A stretch of 64,000 bases of DNA from Incurvaria masculella (taxonomy: Eukaryota; Arthropoda; Insecta; Lepidoptera; Incurvariidae). The DNA lies in assembly GCA_946894095.1 (NCBI GenBank), contig OX335654.1, positions 19,229,687-19,293,686 on the forward strand. The letters run 5' to 3'. Every line of letters begins with the position of its first letter. Position 1 is the stretch's first letter. The notes under the pieces were generated by a model. It did not search any database. It saw only the letters and a list, made by a program, of their open reading frames with translations, and was not told where the DNA came from. The position numbers were made by a program, and so were the translations under genes. This document shows, in pieces, positions 43,325-52,786 of this stretch.

Positions 43325-44497
43325 TTATGTGTGATATTCATTGTCGGTAGACAGATTTCGTAGTCTCGTCATTTCGGTCAACGATCGATCGTCGTGTGGT
43401 CTATTTAATAATTTGTTGGCGTCCAAATCTGATAAAGCGATGCCTTCCAAACTTTTAACACGACTAAGTGCAACATATATTTGCCCTTTTGCAAAGTTTT
43501 TTTTACCGAGGTCGATTACGGCTTTTTCGAGGGTGGTACCCTGTAGTTTATGAACTGTAACCGCCCAGCTTAATATTAGAGGAAGCATACGGCGCTCTAC
43601 ATCTCCGTAACCTCTTAATGCCTGAAAGGTCGTACTAGATGGAGGTATGGGTATGCAACTATTACTATCTTTTAGCCTAAGCCCAATAGATTCGTCATCA
43701 AATTTAACGTACACGGCTTCTGGTAGCTCTCCATCCTCCAGTCGATCTCTCCTCAAGGCCGGCCATTTGATTTTTTTTATCATACCCATAGCTCCATTCA
43801 CTAGCCCGTCTGATACGGCGATGTTGCGTCTCAACATCACTCGGGATTCTACACCAATTTTAATCGATGGCAGAAAACCACCACAGCTATTGACATCTTT
43901 GGAAATTACATTCTCTGGTGGTGTTCTACCATATGTAGCTACTTCACGAGACTCATCCACTGCGTTGATTAGATAAGTTCGGTACAGCTTTGCATTTTCC
44001 TTGCTAATTTTTTCATTGTAATCGTCGACTTGCCTCACCGTGGGGAAAATACGAACGGCGGCTCCATCCGCAAATTCACCATTTAAAGGCACGTGGCGCC
44101 GCTCGCATAATAATTCCAGCTGAGCCGTCGTCAATTCACCAACCCGTAAACTGTTCAATAAATCTATGAATTCGCTATCATCGCGCTGTCGCATGTTTAT
44201 GGTCAGTTCACAAAAAGAAAACTGATGCCACAAATTAACCTCAGCTGAAAACCACGATGGCTGCACAAAACACCAATTCCCTTTCACCGGAGGAAGCTGA
44301 AATATATCACCAAAAACCAAAATGTTGACACCAGCGAATAATTTGTCGTTGTTTTTAAATTCTTGAAGTCTTAGGTGGATTATTCTTAGGTTCTCATAAG
44401 AGACCATAGAAATTTCGTCTATGATTAGCCAATTTATGTAGCGCCATTTACGCCTTTCGTTCTCGAGTCTTTGACCTGTAATTTTTTTGTACGTCAT
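43325..44497 (-). CDS. Helitron helicase, C-terminal part (Pif1-like)
   Basis: A 390-residue frame that continues the helicase started in the upstream frame. ATP-driven DNA unwinding during rolling-circle transposition is its expected role. Visible motifs: LIIDEISMVS (Walker B, 24-33), LVFGDIFQLPPVKG (motif III, 60-73), LTINMRQRDD (98-107), SWAVTVHKLQGTTLEKAVIDL region (motif V, 310-330) and GQIYVALSRVKSLEGIAL (motif VI, 338-355). No Walker A is present; it lies at the end of the 1616-residue frame. No C-terminal endonuclease domain follows. The ATG overlaps the upstream stop as ATGA. It probably was, or is, one polypeptide with the upstream frame, joined either by a lost or gained A in the A9 run or by frameshifting or reinitiation. 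A separate gene is unlikely. Confidence 0.85.
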   Translation of the reverse strand: MTYKKITGQRLENERRKWRYINWLIIDEISMVSYENLRIIHLRLQEFKNNDKLFAGVNILVFGDIFQLPPVKGNWCFVQPSWFSAEVNLWHQFSFCELTINMRQRDDSEFIDLLNSLRVGELTTAQLELLCERRHVPLNGEFADGAAVRIFPTVRQVDDYNEKISKENAKLYRTYLINAVDESREVATYGRTPPENVISKDVNSCGGFLPSIKIGVESRVMLRRNIAVSDGLVNGAMGMIKKIKWPALRRDRLEDGELPEAVYVKFDDESIGLRLKDSNSCIPIPPSSTTFQALRGYGDVERRMLPLILSWAVTVHKLQGTTLEKAVIDLGKKNFAKGQIYVALSRVKSLEGIALSDLDANKLLNRPHDDRSLTEMTRLRNLSTDNEYHT

Positions 44498-47400
44498 AGT
44501 ATTTTTTTTTCTATCGGAAGCAAGAAAATACTATGCAGTGTTTTGCCAAAAATTTGACGAGCAGCAACTCCGGTTAAGGAACCAACTTCCACAAAGTTAG
44601 GCTTTAGTAGTATATCTACTGTTGGTGCGTAACAGCGCTTAATATGCTCCACGATTAATTTCAACAGAAATGATTTACCACTACCTGCACCGCCCGTGAT
44701 AAAAAGTAACAGCTGACTTTCTTGTCTTTGCAAATCGTTTTCGATTGCTGTTGAAACTTTCTGAAATAAATTGCTCTGTTGTACATTTAATCCGCGAATG
44801 CTTCTCAGGAACAATTCATCTGTCATGACGGCTCGTTCTTCCATGTCTTCACAAAAGTTATCATCATCATGTACAATTTGTTCACCAACACATAATATGG
44901 GTGCATTACCGACTTCGGTTTCACGGGCAGCATTAAGTGCGGCAGCTTGAGCAACAGCCTGCTGAATAATTAGTTCAGCGTAACCGAATTGTTCTGCGCT
45001 GACATTGCCCTGCAACGGTCGAAGATCACTTTGACGCCTTATAAAACAGTCTTCAGCGGGTTCGTTTTCGAACAGTAACTCGCCTTCATTACGAAACGGT
45101 ATGTGGCATACTATTAAACTATAATAGTATGCTTCTTTGTCACTATTAATTGTATAATAGCGGGTACGTAACACTGCCGGTCTATTTCTTACACGCATTC
45201 TAGTGTTGTCCTGCAATCTGATATATCTAACTAACGTAGTATCTTCGTCCCTCAGTTCTGCATCTCCGTTGTCCTCTGACCAAGTCGTGTTAGAGACAGT
45301 TTCAAAACGGACGGCAAATTCCGCAAGGCTTAAATTGTCCAGCTCGTTTGGGCGTAATACATAACGATCAAAAATGTTATTATAAACACTGGTTTCATCA
45401 TTGTCGAATCTCAGAAGTCTGAAACGTTCCTCTGGCCTGCAACTATTTACAAAAATAGTCTTTCGCGACATTTTCAATGGCAAATGGCATAATCTGTATG
45501 CGCATTCGGGCGCACTCACCAGGCGTTGACTTAAAATAGTCATTGATACTGAGAACAATTGTTTCCAAACATCACCACCTTGTCTCTTAGCATTTGAAAT
45601 GGCATTTCGAATTACATCACCTGTATCATGGGGTTCGCATTTGCTCGCATATTTTGCGACGTAGTAGGCTACAGCGGTGACACTACCACACGGTTGGACG
45701 TCAATATTCCCCTTCCATAGTCCTAAAATAACTGGATTGTAATTGTTGACTATGGTTTCATTTGAGGTTCTTTTCAATAAACAGAATCGTCCGTTGTTAG
45801 CAAGTGCTTCATCAGGCCCTAGACAAACTGTGATATCACTTGCTCGCTTTGGAAAATCAAATCGACAACCATCAGCTTGGCGGTTTTTTTTACATGTCGC
45901 TGTGTGTTTATGAATTTGCAAATCCTCGACTAACTTACGCAACGTAGGGTCATTAGGATTTAATGAACACGAAACCACCTTTTCGATTACGGCAATTCCT
46001 TCTGGAGTAGAGAATTCCGGGACATTACTACACCAGACCAACATATGCAGATGTGGGCTACCGCGGTTTTGAAATTCCACTCGGTACCAAAAGTCTTCAA
46101 TAGGACCACCCAAGCAAACATCATTTCGCTTTAAAAATCGCATGAGAGCGTTAACACGCAGTGTGAACTGTCGTGCTACAACTACCGGATGTTTTTGCAC
46201 TAGATTCAAGCGCTCCGGGAATGATAGGCATTCGGTGTCATCGATGTTACCTCCATCGGCGATTAGCAAGGCTTTTATCATGTCTGACCAATTTAAATCG
46301 TTGCAGGAAAATGTTAAAAACCATGTGGGAGGCCCTAAAGATCTAACCATTGAAATTAATTCAGAGCAACATTTCTGCCAATATGATGCCGATCCTCGAA
46401 TATTTCTCATAGTTAGATGCATGTTATCTACAAGTCCCTGTGGTGTTTGCTCTCCATGACCTTTTCGCATTCTACACGACACAGATACACTCGATTTGGC
46501 ACGAAAATATTCCACAACTGATAGAGCATAAAATAAATATTCATTTCTGTTGAACCTCTTGTCAACACTCATTATCCGGTTTTGGAAGTAGTCAAGGGGG
46601 GTACACACATTGTCTCTTTCCTCGCCAAAGCCATTTTTGCCATTTGGAAAAAGAAAATACCAACACAATTCCTCCATTCGGCGTTCACGCTCCAAATTCA
46701 ATGGTGGTGCAGTTTTCCGTGTAATGGCGGCCAATCTCATTGTATCGTCTGTTGAAGGACTATTCATATGTACAACACTTTCTAAATTAGGTACATTATC
46801 ATCTATGTTTTGGAGCATACTTGTTGATTCGATATAAATGGTGCCCGAGGAATCATTGACTGGTAAGGGAACATTGTTTGATGTTACTGGAATTATTCTT
46901 GGGAGTGACTTTATGACTTCTGTTGTTGTTCGGAGGGGATTACTAGTTTGTATTATTGGTCGGAGGGAATCGTTTGGTCTACATGTTGGATTATCTGCCC
47001 TTACTATTGTCGATTGATGCAATATGGGCGCAAACGATTGTACTTGGGTTTCTCGAGCTATAACTAATGATGTTAACGAGAATACATTAAGATTATCCCG
47101 AAAGTTTCCTCCTGGCACTTTATTTGGCGACACAAATAAATTGCGACGTAGCATGGTATGCAAATCGTCCAGATCACTAAATCGCATGCAACAAGCAGTG
47201 CCATTTATGGGAGCAGAAGCTCCCTTGGGACCACGCGCATGGGAATCAAACAGAAAATAAGTTTGATTGTCACCCAAAGTTTTGCGATGTACTGCTATCG
47301 AAATGGCGTTTACTGTAAGTATACCATTCGAGTGTTCTCTGAAAAAACCTGATAAAGCATTTTTCAAGTTAGGGAATCCATCAGAACTGTTGTCATTATC

Positions 47401-49344
47401 TATATGACCATTATAATTTGTTTCCTCGAGTACTGTGATCAATAATTTTTCACTATTGTATTTAAGTCTTGGACTAAGTTCGGTTACAGCAAGGTACTCA
47501 GGGTTTACTTCTCCGGGCGCAGGATTATCTCTAGCAGTTATGCAGTCATTGTAGTATTTATCGCCAATGATTACAATGTAATCGATATCGCTTTTGGCCC
47601 AATTGTTCGGATCTAATACAGTGAATGCTGCACAAGCAACAGCCGCTATCCCAGTGCATTGCTTACCTCGAGACACATTAAATCGTAAATCACCTTGATT
47701 AAAGGATCCGCGTAAAATCGCCTTGTTGTCATTTAAAGTGACATAATGTTTCGAGGATGATTCTGAAATAACAGCTTCCTCTTCAGAAATAGACTTTTCA
47801 GCTATTTGGACTAAATGAGGTATATTTAAGGTAGTTTCAAAATGCACCTGAACATCTCTGTAAAGATGGTTATTGGAAATTAACCAAGTTAATGCTCGAT
47901 TCAGTCTTTGCATATCCACGACGAATTCTTTCGAACATGAAAGGTTCTCGAGTCTTTCCACTACCAAAACTAAACCAGCTTGATGTGGTGTCAGTGGTAA
48001 CTGTTCAGCTATTTCCACAACATCCTTTGCGAAAAATATGACCTGTCCCTTACACCAATTTTGACTGAAACGGTTATTAAGTTTAACAATCTTTAAAAAT
48101 GGTGTAATGCGGCTTAAAAACCGTTCTTCAACGCTTGTCAAATTGGCTAATTCAGGCGGCACTTCTGCAGGCATCATTTTATTCCAATAAGCAGTTGCTG
48201 GAATTTTCCTTTTTCTAATATTATTGTAACAGCGAGTGCAAGTAGTTATTGTACCTAAAGTAGTCAGTTCTTCAGGTAAAAGCGTACTATACAAACTTGC
48301 GTGTAAATTGGAACGCTGTTGTGGATAAAGAGTTCTTTGGCAAACGGCACATGGTACATCAGCGAAAATATTAATAGCCGCTTCAAAAGATTGTTCATTT
48401 GCGATATCCCTACAAACATGACTGACTTGTCGCATTCTACTAAGTCGAAGTGAACGATTTTCAGGTGTTTCGTTAGATAAGCGATCATGAATCAATCCGA
48501 GTCTGTTGGCACGTTGCTCCTCCGTCTCATTACATAGACGATTGTGGATTAATCCGAGACGATGGGCACTTTGCTCCTCCGTCTCATTAGAGAGACGATC
48601 GCGGATTAAGCCGAGACGGTTGGCACGTTGCTCCTCCGTCTCATTAGAGAGACGATCGTGAATTAAGCCGAGACGGTGGGCACGTTGCTCCTCCGTCTCA
48701 TTAGAGAGACGATCATGGATTAAGCCGTGACGGTGGGCACGTTGCTCCTTCGTCTCATTAGAGAGACGATCGTTGATTAAGCCGAGACGGTGGGCACGTT
48801 GCTCCTCCGTCTCATTAGAGAGACGATCGTGGATTAAGCCGAGACGGTGGGCACGTTGCTCCTCCGTCTCATTAGAGCGACGATCGTGGATTAAGCCGAG
48901 ACGGTGGGCACGTTGCTCCTCCGTCTCATTAGAGAGACGATCGTTGATTAACCCGAGACGGTGGGCACGTTGCTCCTTCGTCTCATTAGAGAGACGATCG
49001 TGGATTAAGCCAAGACGGTGGGCACGTTGCTCCTCCGTCTCATTAGAGAGACGATCGTGGATTAAGCCTAGACGGTGGGCACGTTGCTCGTCCGTTTCAT
49101 TCGATAGACGATCGTTGATCAAGCCGAGACGTTTACTACGTTTTTCGATATTTTCCTTGTTCAAAACTTTTTTCACGTAAACCCGCATTTTCGAAAGTCT
49201 ATTTTTGCGCTCCACGCAAGTCTCTTTTAACATTGTCCTCGAGGTAAATTTCCTTTGTTGAGATAGGCGTTTCTCCCTGACTTCGTTTGTTTCATTTAAA
49301 CGGCGCTGTCTCATTTGAGCAGCACGTTTAGTAGGTCTACCCAT
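44494..49344 (-). CDS. Helitron Rep protein with repeat array, protease-like domain and helicase motif I
   Basis: A 1616-residue frame. Order: basic N-terminus MGRPTKRAAQMRQRR; 12 repeats of 19 residues (72-299, consensus RLGLIHDRLSNETEEQRAH); a zinc ribbon CAVC...CTRC (C332, C335, C369, C372); a cysteine-protease-like segment with QCTGIAAVACA (C563) and LFDSHAR (D700, H702), resembling herpes-tegument C76 or OTU-like deubiquitinases; a Helitron N-terminal region FLFPNGKNGFGEER (898-910); Rep motif 1 PTWFLTFSCND; HUH as HLH (H1098, H1100); two-tyrosine motif YYVAKYASK (Y1228, Y1232); Walker A TGGAGSGKS (1550-1558); LTGVAARQIFG. The frame ends LPIEKKIL at an A9 run. Rep nicks and joins DNA at the element ends. 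The core residues look intact, so only the junction with the downstream helicase is in question. Confidence 0.9.
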   Translation of the reverse strand: MGRPTKRAAQMRQRRLNETNEVREKRLSQQRKFTSRTMLKETCVERKNRLSKMRVYVKKVLNKENIEKRSKRLGLINDRLSNETDEQRAHRLGLIHDRLSNETEEQRAHRLGLIHDRLSNETKEQRAHRLGLINDRLSNETEEQRAHRLGLIHDRRSNETEEQRAHRLGLIHDRLSNETEEQRAHRLGLINDRLSNETKEQRAHRHGLIHDRLSNETEEQRAHRLGLIHDRLSNETEEQRANRLGLIRDRLSNETEEQSAHRLGLIHNRLCNETEEQRANRLGLIHDRLSNETPENRSLRLSRMRQVSHVCRDIANEQSFEAAINIFADVPCAVCQRTLYPQQRSNLHASLYSTLLPEELTTLGTITTCTRCYNNIRKRKIPATAYWNKMMPAEVPPELANLTSVEERFLSRITPFLKIVKLNNRFSQNWCKGQVIFFAKDVVEIAEQLPLTPHQAGLVLVVERLENLSCSKEFVVDMQRLNRALTWLISNNHLYRDVQVHFETTLNIPHLVQIAEKSISEEEAVISESSSKHYVTLNDNKAILRGSFNQGDLRFNVSRGKQCTGIAAVACAAFTVLDPNNWAKSDIDYIVIIGDKYYNDCITARDNPAPGEVNPEYLAVTELSPRLKYNSEKLLITVLEETNYNGHIDNDNSSDGFPNLKNALSGFFREHSNGILTVNAISIAVHRKTLGDNQTYFLFDSHARGPKGASAPINGTACCMRFSDLDDLHTMLRRNLFVSPNKVPGGNFRDNLNVFSLTSLVIARETQVQSFAPILHQSTIVRADNPTCRPNDSLRPIIQTSNPLRTTTEVIKSLPRIIPVTSNNVPLPVNDSSGTIYIESTSMLQNIDDNVPNLESVVHMNSPSTDDTMRLAAITRKTAPPLNLERERRMEELCWYFLFPNGKNGFGEERDNVCTPLDYFQNRIMSVDKRFNRNEYLFYALSVVEYFRAKSSVSVSCRMRKGHGEQTPQGLVDNMHLTMRNIRGSASYWQKCCSELISMVRSLGPPTWFLTFSCNDLNWSDMIKALLIADGGNIDDTECLSFPERLNLVQKHPVVVARQFTLRVNALMRFLKRNDVCLGGPIEDFWYRVEFQNRGSPHLHMLVWCSNVPEFSTPEGIAVIEKVVSCSLNPNDPTLRKLVEDLQIHKHTATCKKNRQADGCRFDFPKRASDITVCLGPDEALANNGRFCLLKRTSNETIVNNYNPVILGLWKGNIDVQPCGSVTAVAYYVAKYASKCEPHDTGDVIRNAISNAKRQGGDVWKQLFSVSMTILSQRLVSAPECAYRLCHLPLKMSRKTIFVNSCRPEERFRLLRFDNDETSVYNNIFDRYVLRPNELDNLSLAEFAVRFETVSNTTWSEDNGDAELRDEDTTLVRYIRLQDNTRMRVRNRPAVLRTRYYTINSDKEAYYYSLIVCHIPFRNEGELLFENEPAEDCFIRRQSDLRPLQGNVSAEQFGYAELIIQQAVAQAAALNAARETEVGNAPILCVGEQIVHDDDNFCEDMEERAVMTDELFLRSIRGLNVQQSNLFQKVSTAIENDLQRQESQLLLFITGGAGSGKSFLLKLIVEHIKRCYAPTVDILLKPNFVEVGSLTGVAARQIFGKTLHSIFLLPIEKKIL
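48448..49131 (-). repeat. Coding minisatellite, 12 x 57 bp
   Basis: Twelve tandem 57-bp units encode the 19-residue repeat, very similar in sequence with H/N/R, E/K and L/H variants. Predicted charged, helix-friendly units (NETEEQRAHRLGLI) might mediate nucleic acid or protein binding. Repeat number is open to change by slippage, and the mirror copy has the same number. Confidence 0.95.
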
Positions 49345-49350
49345 ATTAAG

Positions 49351-49379
49351 TCAAATTAGGTTAGGTTAGGTTAGGTTAG
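49351..49379 (-). repeat. Short TTAGG array upstream of the Rep start
   Basis: Four to five TTAGG units lie 7-35 bp upstream of the Rep ATG. The inverted duplicate has the same array at about 50717-50741. Immediately beyond is the splice-acceptor-like TTCTTATTTTTAG (minus strand). Confidence 0.85.
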
Positions 49380-50751
49380 TGTGATTCACTAAAAATAAGA
49401 AAATAAACAAAAATTTTAACAAAAAAAAAACCGACTTCACAAGAAAAACTATTCCAAAATAATTTAACATGCACTAAAAAGTAAAGAAATAATTACGTAT
49501 TCTTCAACAAAATAATAATATACTTACTTTTTCTACTCATCATAGGTGCGATCCATGTGTTTACCACGCATGAAGGTAGGTAGGCACCTACCCACTTCAA
49601 ATTTAATTCAACACATACCTATAAATAATAAACAATGATCAAAATATTTTGAAAAGTTCTCCTAAGTAAAATGAAATGAAAAATATTAGACTACTTAAAA
49701 GTATATCATATTATTACGATAATATAATGTAGGTAGGAATATTTTTATTATTGGAGTCGGTGTCAGCCAAGGTAGGTTTGTAACTACAACCATAGTTATA
49801 GGTGAGATGTATTTATGTCGCACGCGCGACTTGACGAGGTGAGAGGCGAGAGTGGGGCGGCAGCGGGAGGGGAGCTGTCTGGTGAACACGCCGTGCACAC
49901 GCCGCGCCAGTCGAGAGAAAGAAGCGATACGAGTCACTTGACTACGAACCGTTACATACACTTTTCTCGTTGCAAATATACACGCTCCTTATTAGGGTAA
50001 TTCCCTGTGTTTAATATTGGCTATATTTTCATATCACCGTTTGCTACATTATGTCTAAGAATAGTGTCGTATTAAAGTTCGTATAATTAGGTATTGGTAT
50101 TAGGTATTTGGTATAAGGTCGCAGATATTGTCACAGTAAATTAACGCAGTAAAGTTTATTTGTAAATGGGTTTAATTAGTTATTGATATTCTGTCATAGT
50201 ACTCACAGTATTTTGTCGTTCGTATAAAAGTTATTGTGTGAAAAAAAAATCTTGAATTATTCTCGTATTGAATTATTTTGAATTGCTATTGTTCGTATTA
50301 TTGCTAAGTATTTTGTAGTGTTTCCTTGGCTGACACCGACTCCAAAAATAAAAATATTCCTACCTACATTATATTATCGTAATAATATGATATACTTTTA
50401 AGTAGTCTAATATTTTTCATTTCATTTTACTTAGGAGAACTTTTCAAAATATTTTGATGATTGTTTATTATTTATAGGTATGTGTTGAATTAAATTTGAA
50501 GTGGGTAGGTGCCTACCTACCTTCATGCGTGGTAAACACATGGATCGCACCTATGATGAGTAGAAAAAGTAAGTATATTATTATTTTGTTGAAGAATACG
50601 TAATTATTTCTTTACTTTTTAGTGCATCTTAAATTATTTTGGAATAGTTTTTCTTGTGAAGTCGGTTTTTTTTTTGTTAAAATTTTTGTTTATTTTCTTA
50701 TTTTTAGTGAATCACACTAACCTAACCTAACCTAACCTAATTTGACTGAAT

Positions 50752-51849
50752 ATGGGTAGACCTACTAAACGTGCTGCTCAAATGAGACAGCGCCGTTTAA
50801 ATGAAACAAACGAAGTCAGGGAGAAACGCCTATCTCAACAAAGGAAATTTACCTCGAGGACAATGTTAAAAGAGACTTGCGTGGAGCGCAAAAATAGACT
50901 TTCGAAAATGCGGGTTTACGTGAAAAAAGTTTTGAACAAGGAAAATATCGAAAAACGTAGTAAACGTCTCGGCTTGATCAACCATCGTCTATCGAATGAA
51001 ACGGACGAGCAACGTGCCCACCGTCTAGGCTTAATCCACGATCGTCTCTCTAATGAGACGGAGGAGCAACGTGCCCACCGTCTTGGCTTAATCCACGATC
51101 GTCTCTCTAATGAGACGGAGGAGCAACGTGCCCACCGTCTCGGGTTAATCAACGATCGTCTCTCTAATGAGACGGAGGAGCAACGTGCCCACCGTCTCGG
51201 CTTAATCCACGATCGTCGCTCTAATGAGACGGAGGAGCAACGTGCCCACCGTCTCGGCTTAATCCACGATCGTCTCTCTAATGAGACGGAGGAGCAACGT
51301 GCCCACCGTCTCGGCTTAATCAACGATCGTCTCTCTAATGAGACGAAGGAGCAACGTGCCCACCGTCACGGCTTAATCCATGATCGTCTCTCTAATGAGA
51401 CGGAGGAGCAACGTGCCCACCGTCTCGGCTTAATTCACGATCGTCTCTCTAATGAGACGGAGGAGCAACGTGCCAACCGTCTCGGCTTAATCCGCGATCG
51501 TCTCTCTAATGAGACGGAGGAGCAAAGTGCCCATCGTCTCGGATTAATCCACAATCGTCTATGTAATGAGACGGAGGAGCAACGTGCCAACAGACTCGGA
51601 TTGATTCATGATCGCTTATCTAACGAAACACCTGAAAATCGTTCACTTCGACTTAGTAGAATGCGACAAGTCAGTCATGTTTGTAGGGATATCGCAAATG
51701 AACAATCTTTTGAAGCGGCTATTAATATTTTCGCTGATGTACCATGTGCCGTTTGCCAAAGAACTCTTTATCCACAACAGCGTTCCAATTTACACGCAAG
51801 TTTGTATAGTACGCTTTTACCTGAAGAACTGACTACTTACTATTCTTAG
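50752..51849 (+). pseudogene. Truncated Helitron Rep N-terminus (inverted duplicate)
   Basis: A 365-residue frame identical to the first 362 residues of the full Rep except for two substitutions. It then breaks at EELTT and ends YYS and stop, where the sequence switches to the spacer sequence in reverse (ACTATTCTTAGACATAATG). It keeps the 12-repeat array and only the first zinc-ribbon cysteine pair, and has no Rep or helicase domain. It could still make a repeat-only protein if transcribed, since its upstream 430 bp equal those of the full copy. Whether such a product would interfere with the full protein is speculation. Confidence 0.85.
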
Positions 51850-52495
51850 ACATAATGTAGCAAACGGTGATATGAAAATATAGCCAATATTAAACACAGG
51901 GAATTACCCTAATAAGGAGCGTGTATATTTGCAACGAGAAAAGTGTATGTAACGGTTCGTAGTCAAGTGACTCGTATCGCTTCTTTCTCTCGACTGGCGC
52001 GGCGTGTGCACGGCGTGTTCACTAGACAGCTCCCCTCCCGCTGCCGCCCCACTCTCGCCTCTCACCTCGTCAAGTCGCGCGTGCGACATAAATACATCTC
52101 ACCTATAACAATGGTTGTAGTTACAAACCTACCTTCGCTGACACCGACTCCAAAAATAAAAATATTCCTACCTACATTATATTATCGTAATAATATGATA
52201 TACTTTTAAGTAGTCTAATATTTTTCATTTCATTTTACTTAGGAGAACTTTTCAAAATATTTTGATCATTGTTTATTATTTATAGGTATGTGTTGAATTA
52301 AATTTGAAGTGGGTAGGTGCCTACCTACCTTCATGCGTGGTAAACACATGGATCGCACCTATGATGAGTAGAAAAAGTAAGTATATTATTATTTTGTTGA
52401 AGAATACGTAATTATTTCTTTACTTTTTAGTGCATCTTAAATTATTTTGGAATAGTTTTTCTTGTGAAGTCGGTTTTTTTTTTGTTAAAATTTTT
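51839..52495 (+). repeat. Third copy of the Helitron head (partial U plus V)
   Basis: 51839-52137 is the reverse complement of about 49773-50068. 52133-52495 repeats 50330-50690 directly. The block ends at the T run shared with the family B target. Confidence 0.85.
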
Positions 52496-52786
52496 GTTTT
52501 TTGTGGACATGTTGCATCTTCCTCTTTAAGGAGCCTGTCTTATTCTTTTAAACAGAGAAGGTCCCAGAGCGCAACAGCACGGTTTTGTACCGAGCCCGCG
52601 AATGAGTTAGGCCCGCCGGGTTGGGCCACCTTAATTGTAGAGCATGAATGATAATATATATATGTCTTCACGCCGCTTCTATTTTCAAAATAATAATGAC
52701 AGCGCCCCAAATTTTGGTGAATTTGTTTCATTGTTTTAAGTGGCCGAAAGGAGCGGGAATAAATTTTAATTCGATGATAAATTTTC

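Larger units (their letters stand above)
48259..51838. repeat. Large inverted duplication, arms about 1.5 kb, spacer 551 bp
   Basis: 48259-49772 and 50324-51838 are reverse complements with only a handful of differences (in the coding part, N/H in repeat 1 and K/E in repeat 3). The spacer 49773-50323 is bounded by GGAGTCGGTGTCAGCCAAGG and its complement. Confidence 0.9.
42503..52495 (-). mobile_element. Helitron-type rolling-circle element, AACCGACTTC family, with internal inverted duplication
   Basis: Bounded by AACCGACTTC on the left and GAAGTCGGTT near 52466-52480 plus a T/A-rich end on the right, inserted in a T run of a family B element. Contents left to right: body (42503-43158, with a nested CCGT element), a 6.2-kb Rep-helicase block on the minus strand, head V (49383-49772), spacer U (49773-50323), an inverted head plus truncated coding copy (50324-51838), then partial U and V again (51839-52495). 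Helitrons replicate by a Rep-nicked, helicase-driven rolling circle without target duplication. The T-run target and paired ends suggest a Helentron/Helitron2-like type, which is inference. Confidence 0.75.
42147..52634 (-). mobile_element. Family B miniature element split by a 10-kb insertion
   Basis: One half (42147-42500) carries the right terminal repeat with TTAA at 42147-42150. The other half (52501-52634) carries the left terminal repeat with TTAA at 52631-52634. Joined across the insertion, ...ATGCACATCGTCTTTTT and TTGTGGACATGTTGC match the uninterrupted copies at 27091 and 63050 without loss apart from the T run itself. Confidence 0.85.

Noticed and set aside
48773..49180. 135-residue frame opposite the Helitron repeat array (and its mirror at 50916-51323)
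   Set aside because: A shadow of the 57-bp coding repeat; its own repeat follows from the repeat in the real frame.
49695..49961. 88-residue minus-strand frame in the Helitron spacer (mirror at 51943-52209)
   Set aside because: Conserved between copies only because the DNA is duplicated. No domain, and it overlaps the foldback head. Possible but unsupported.
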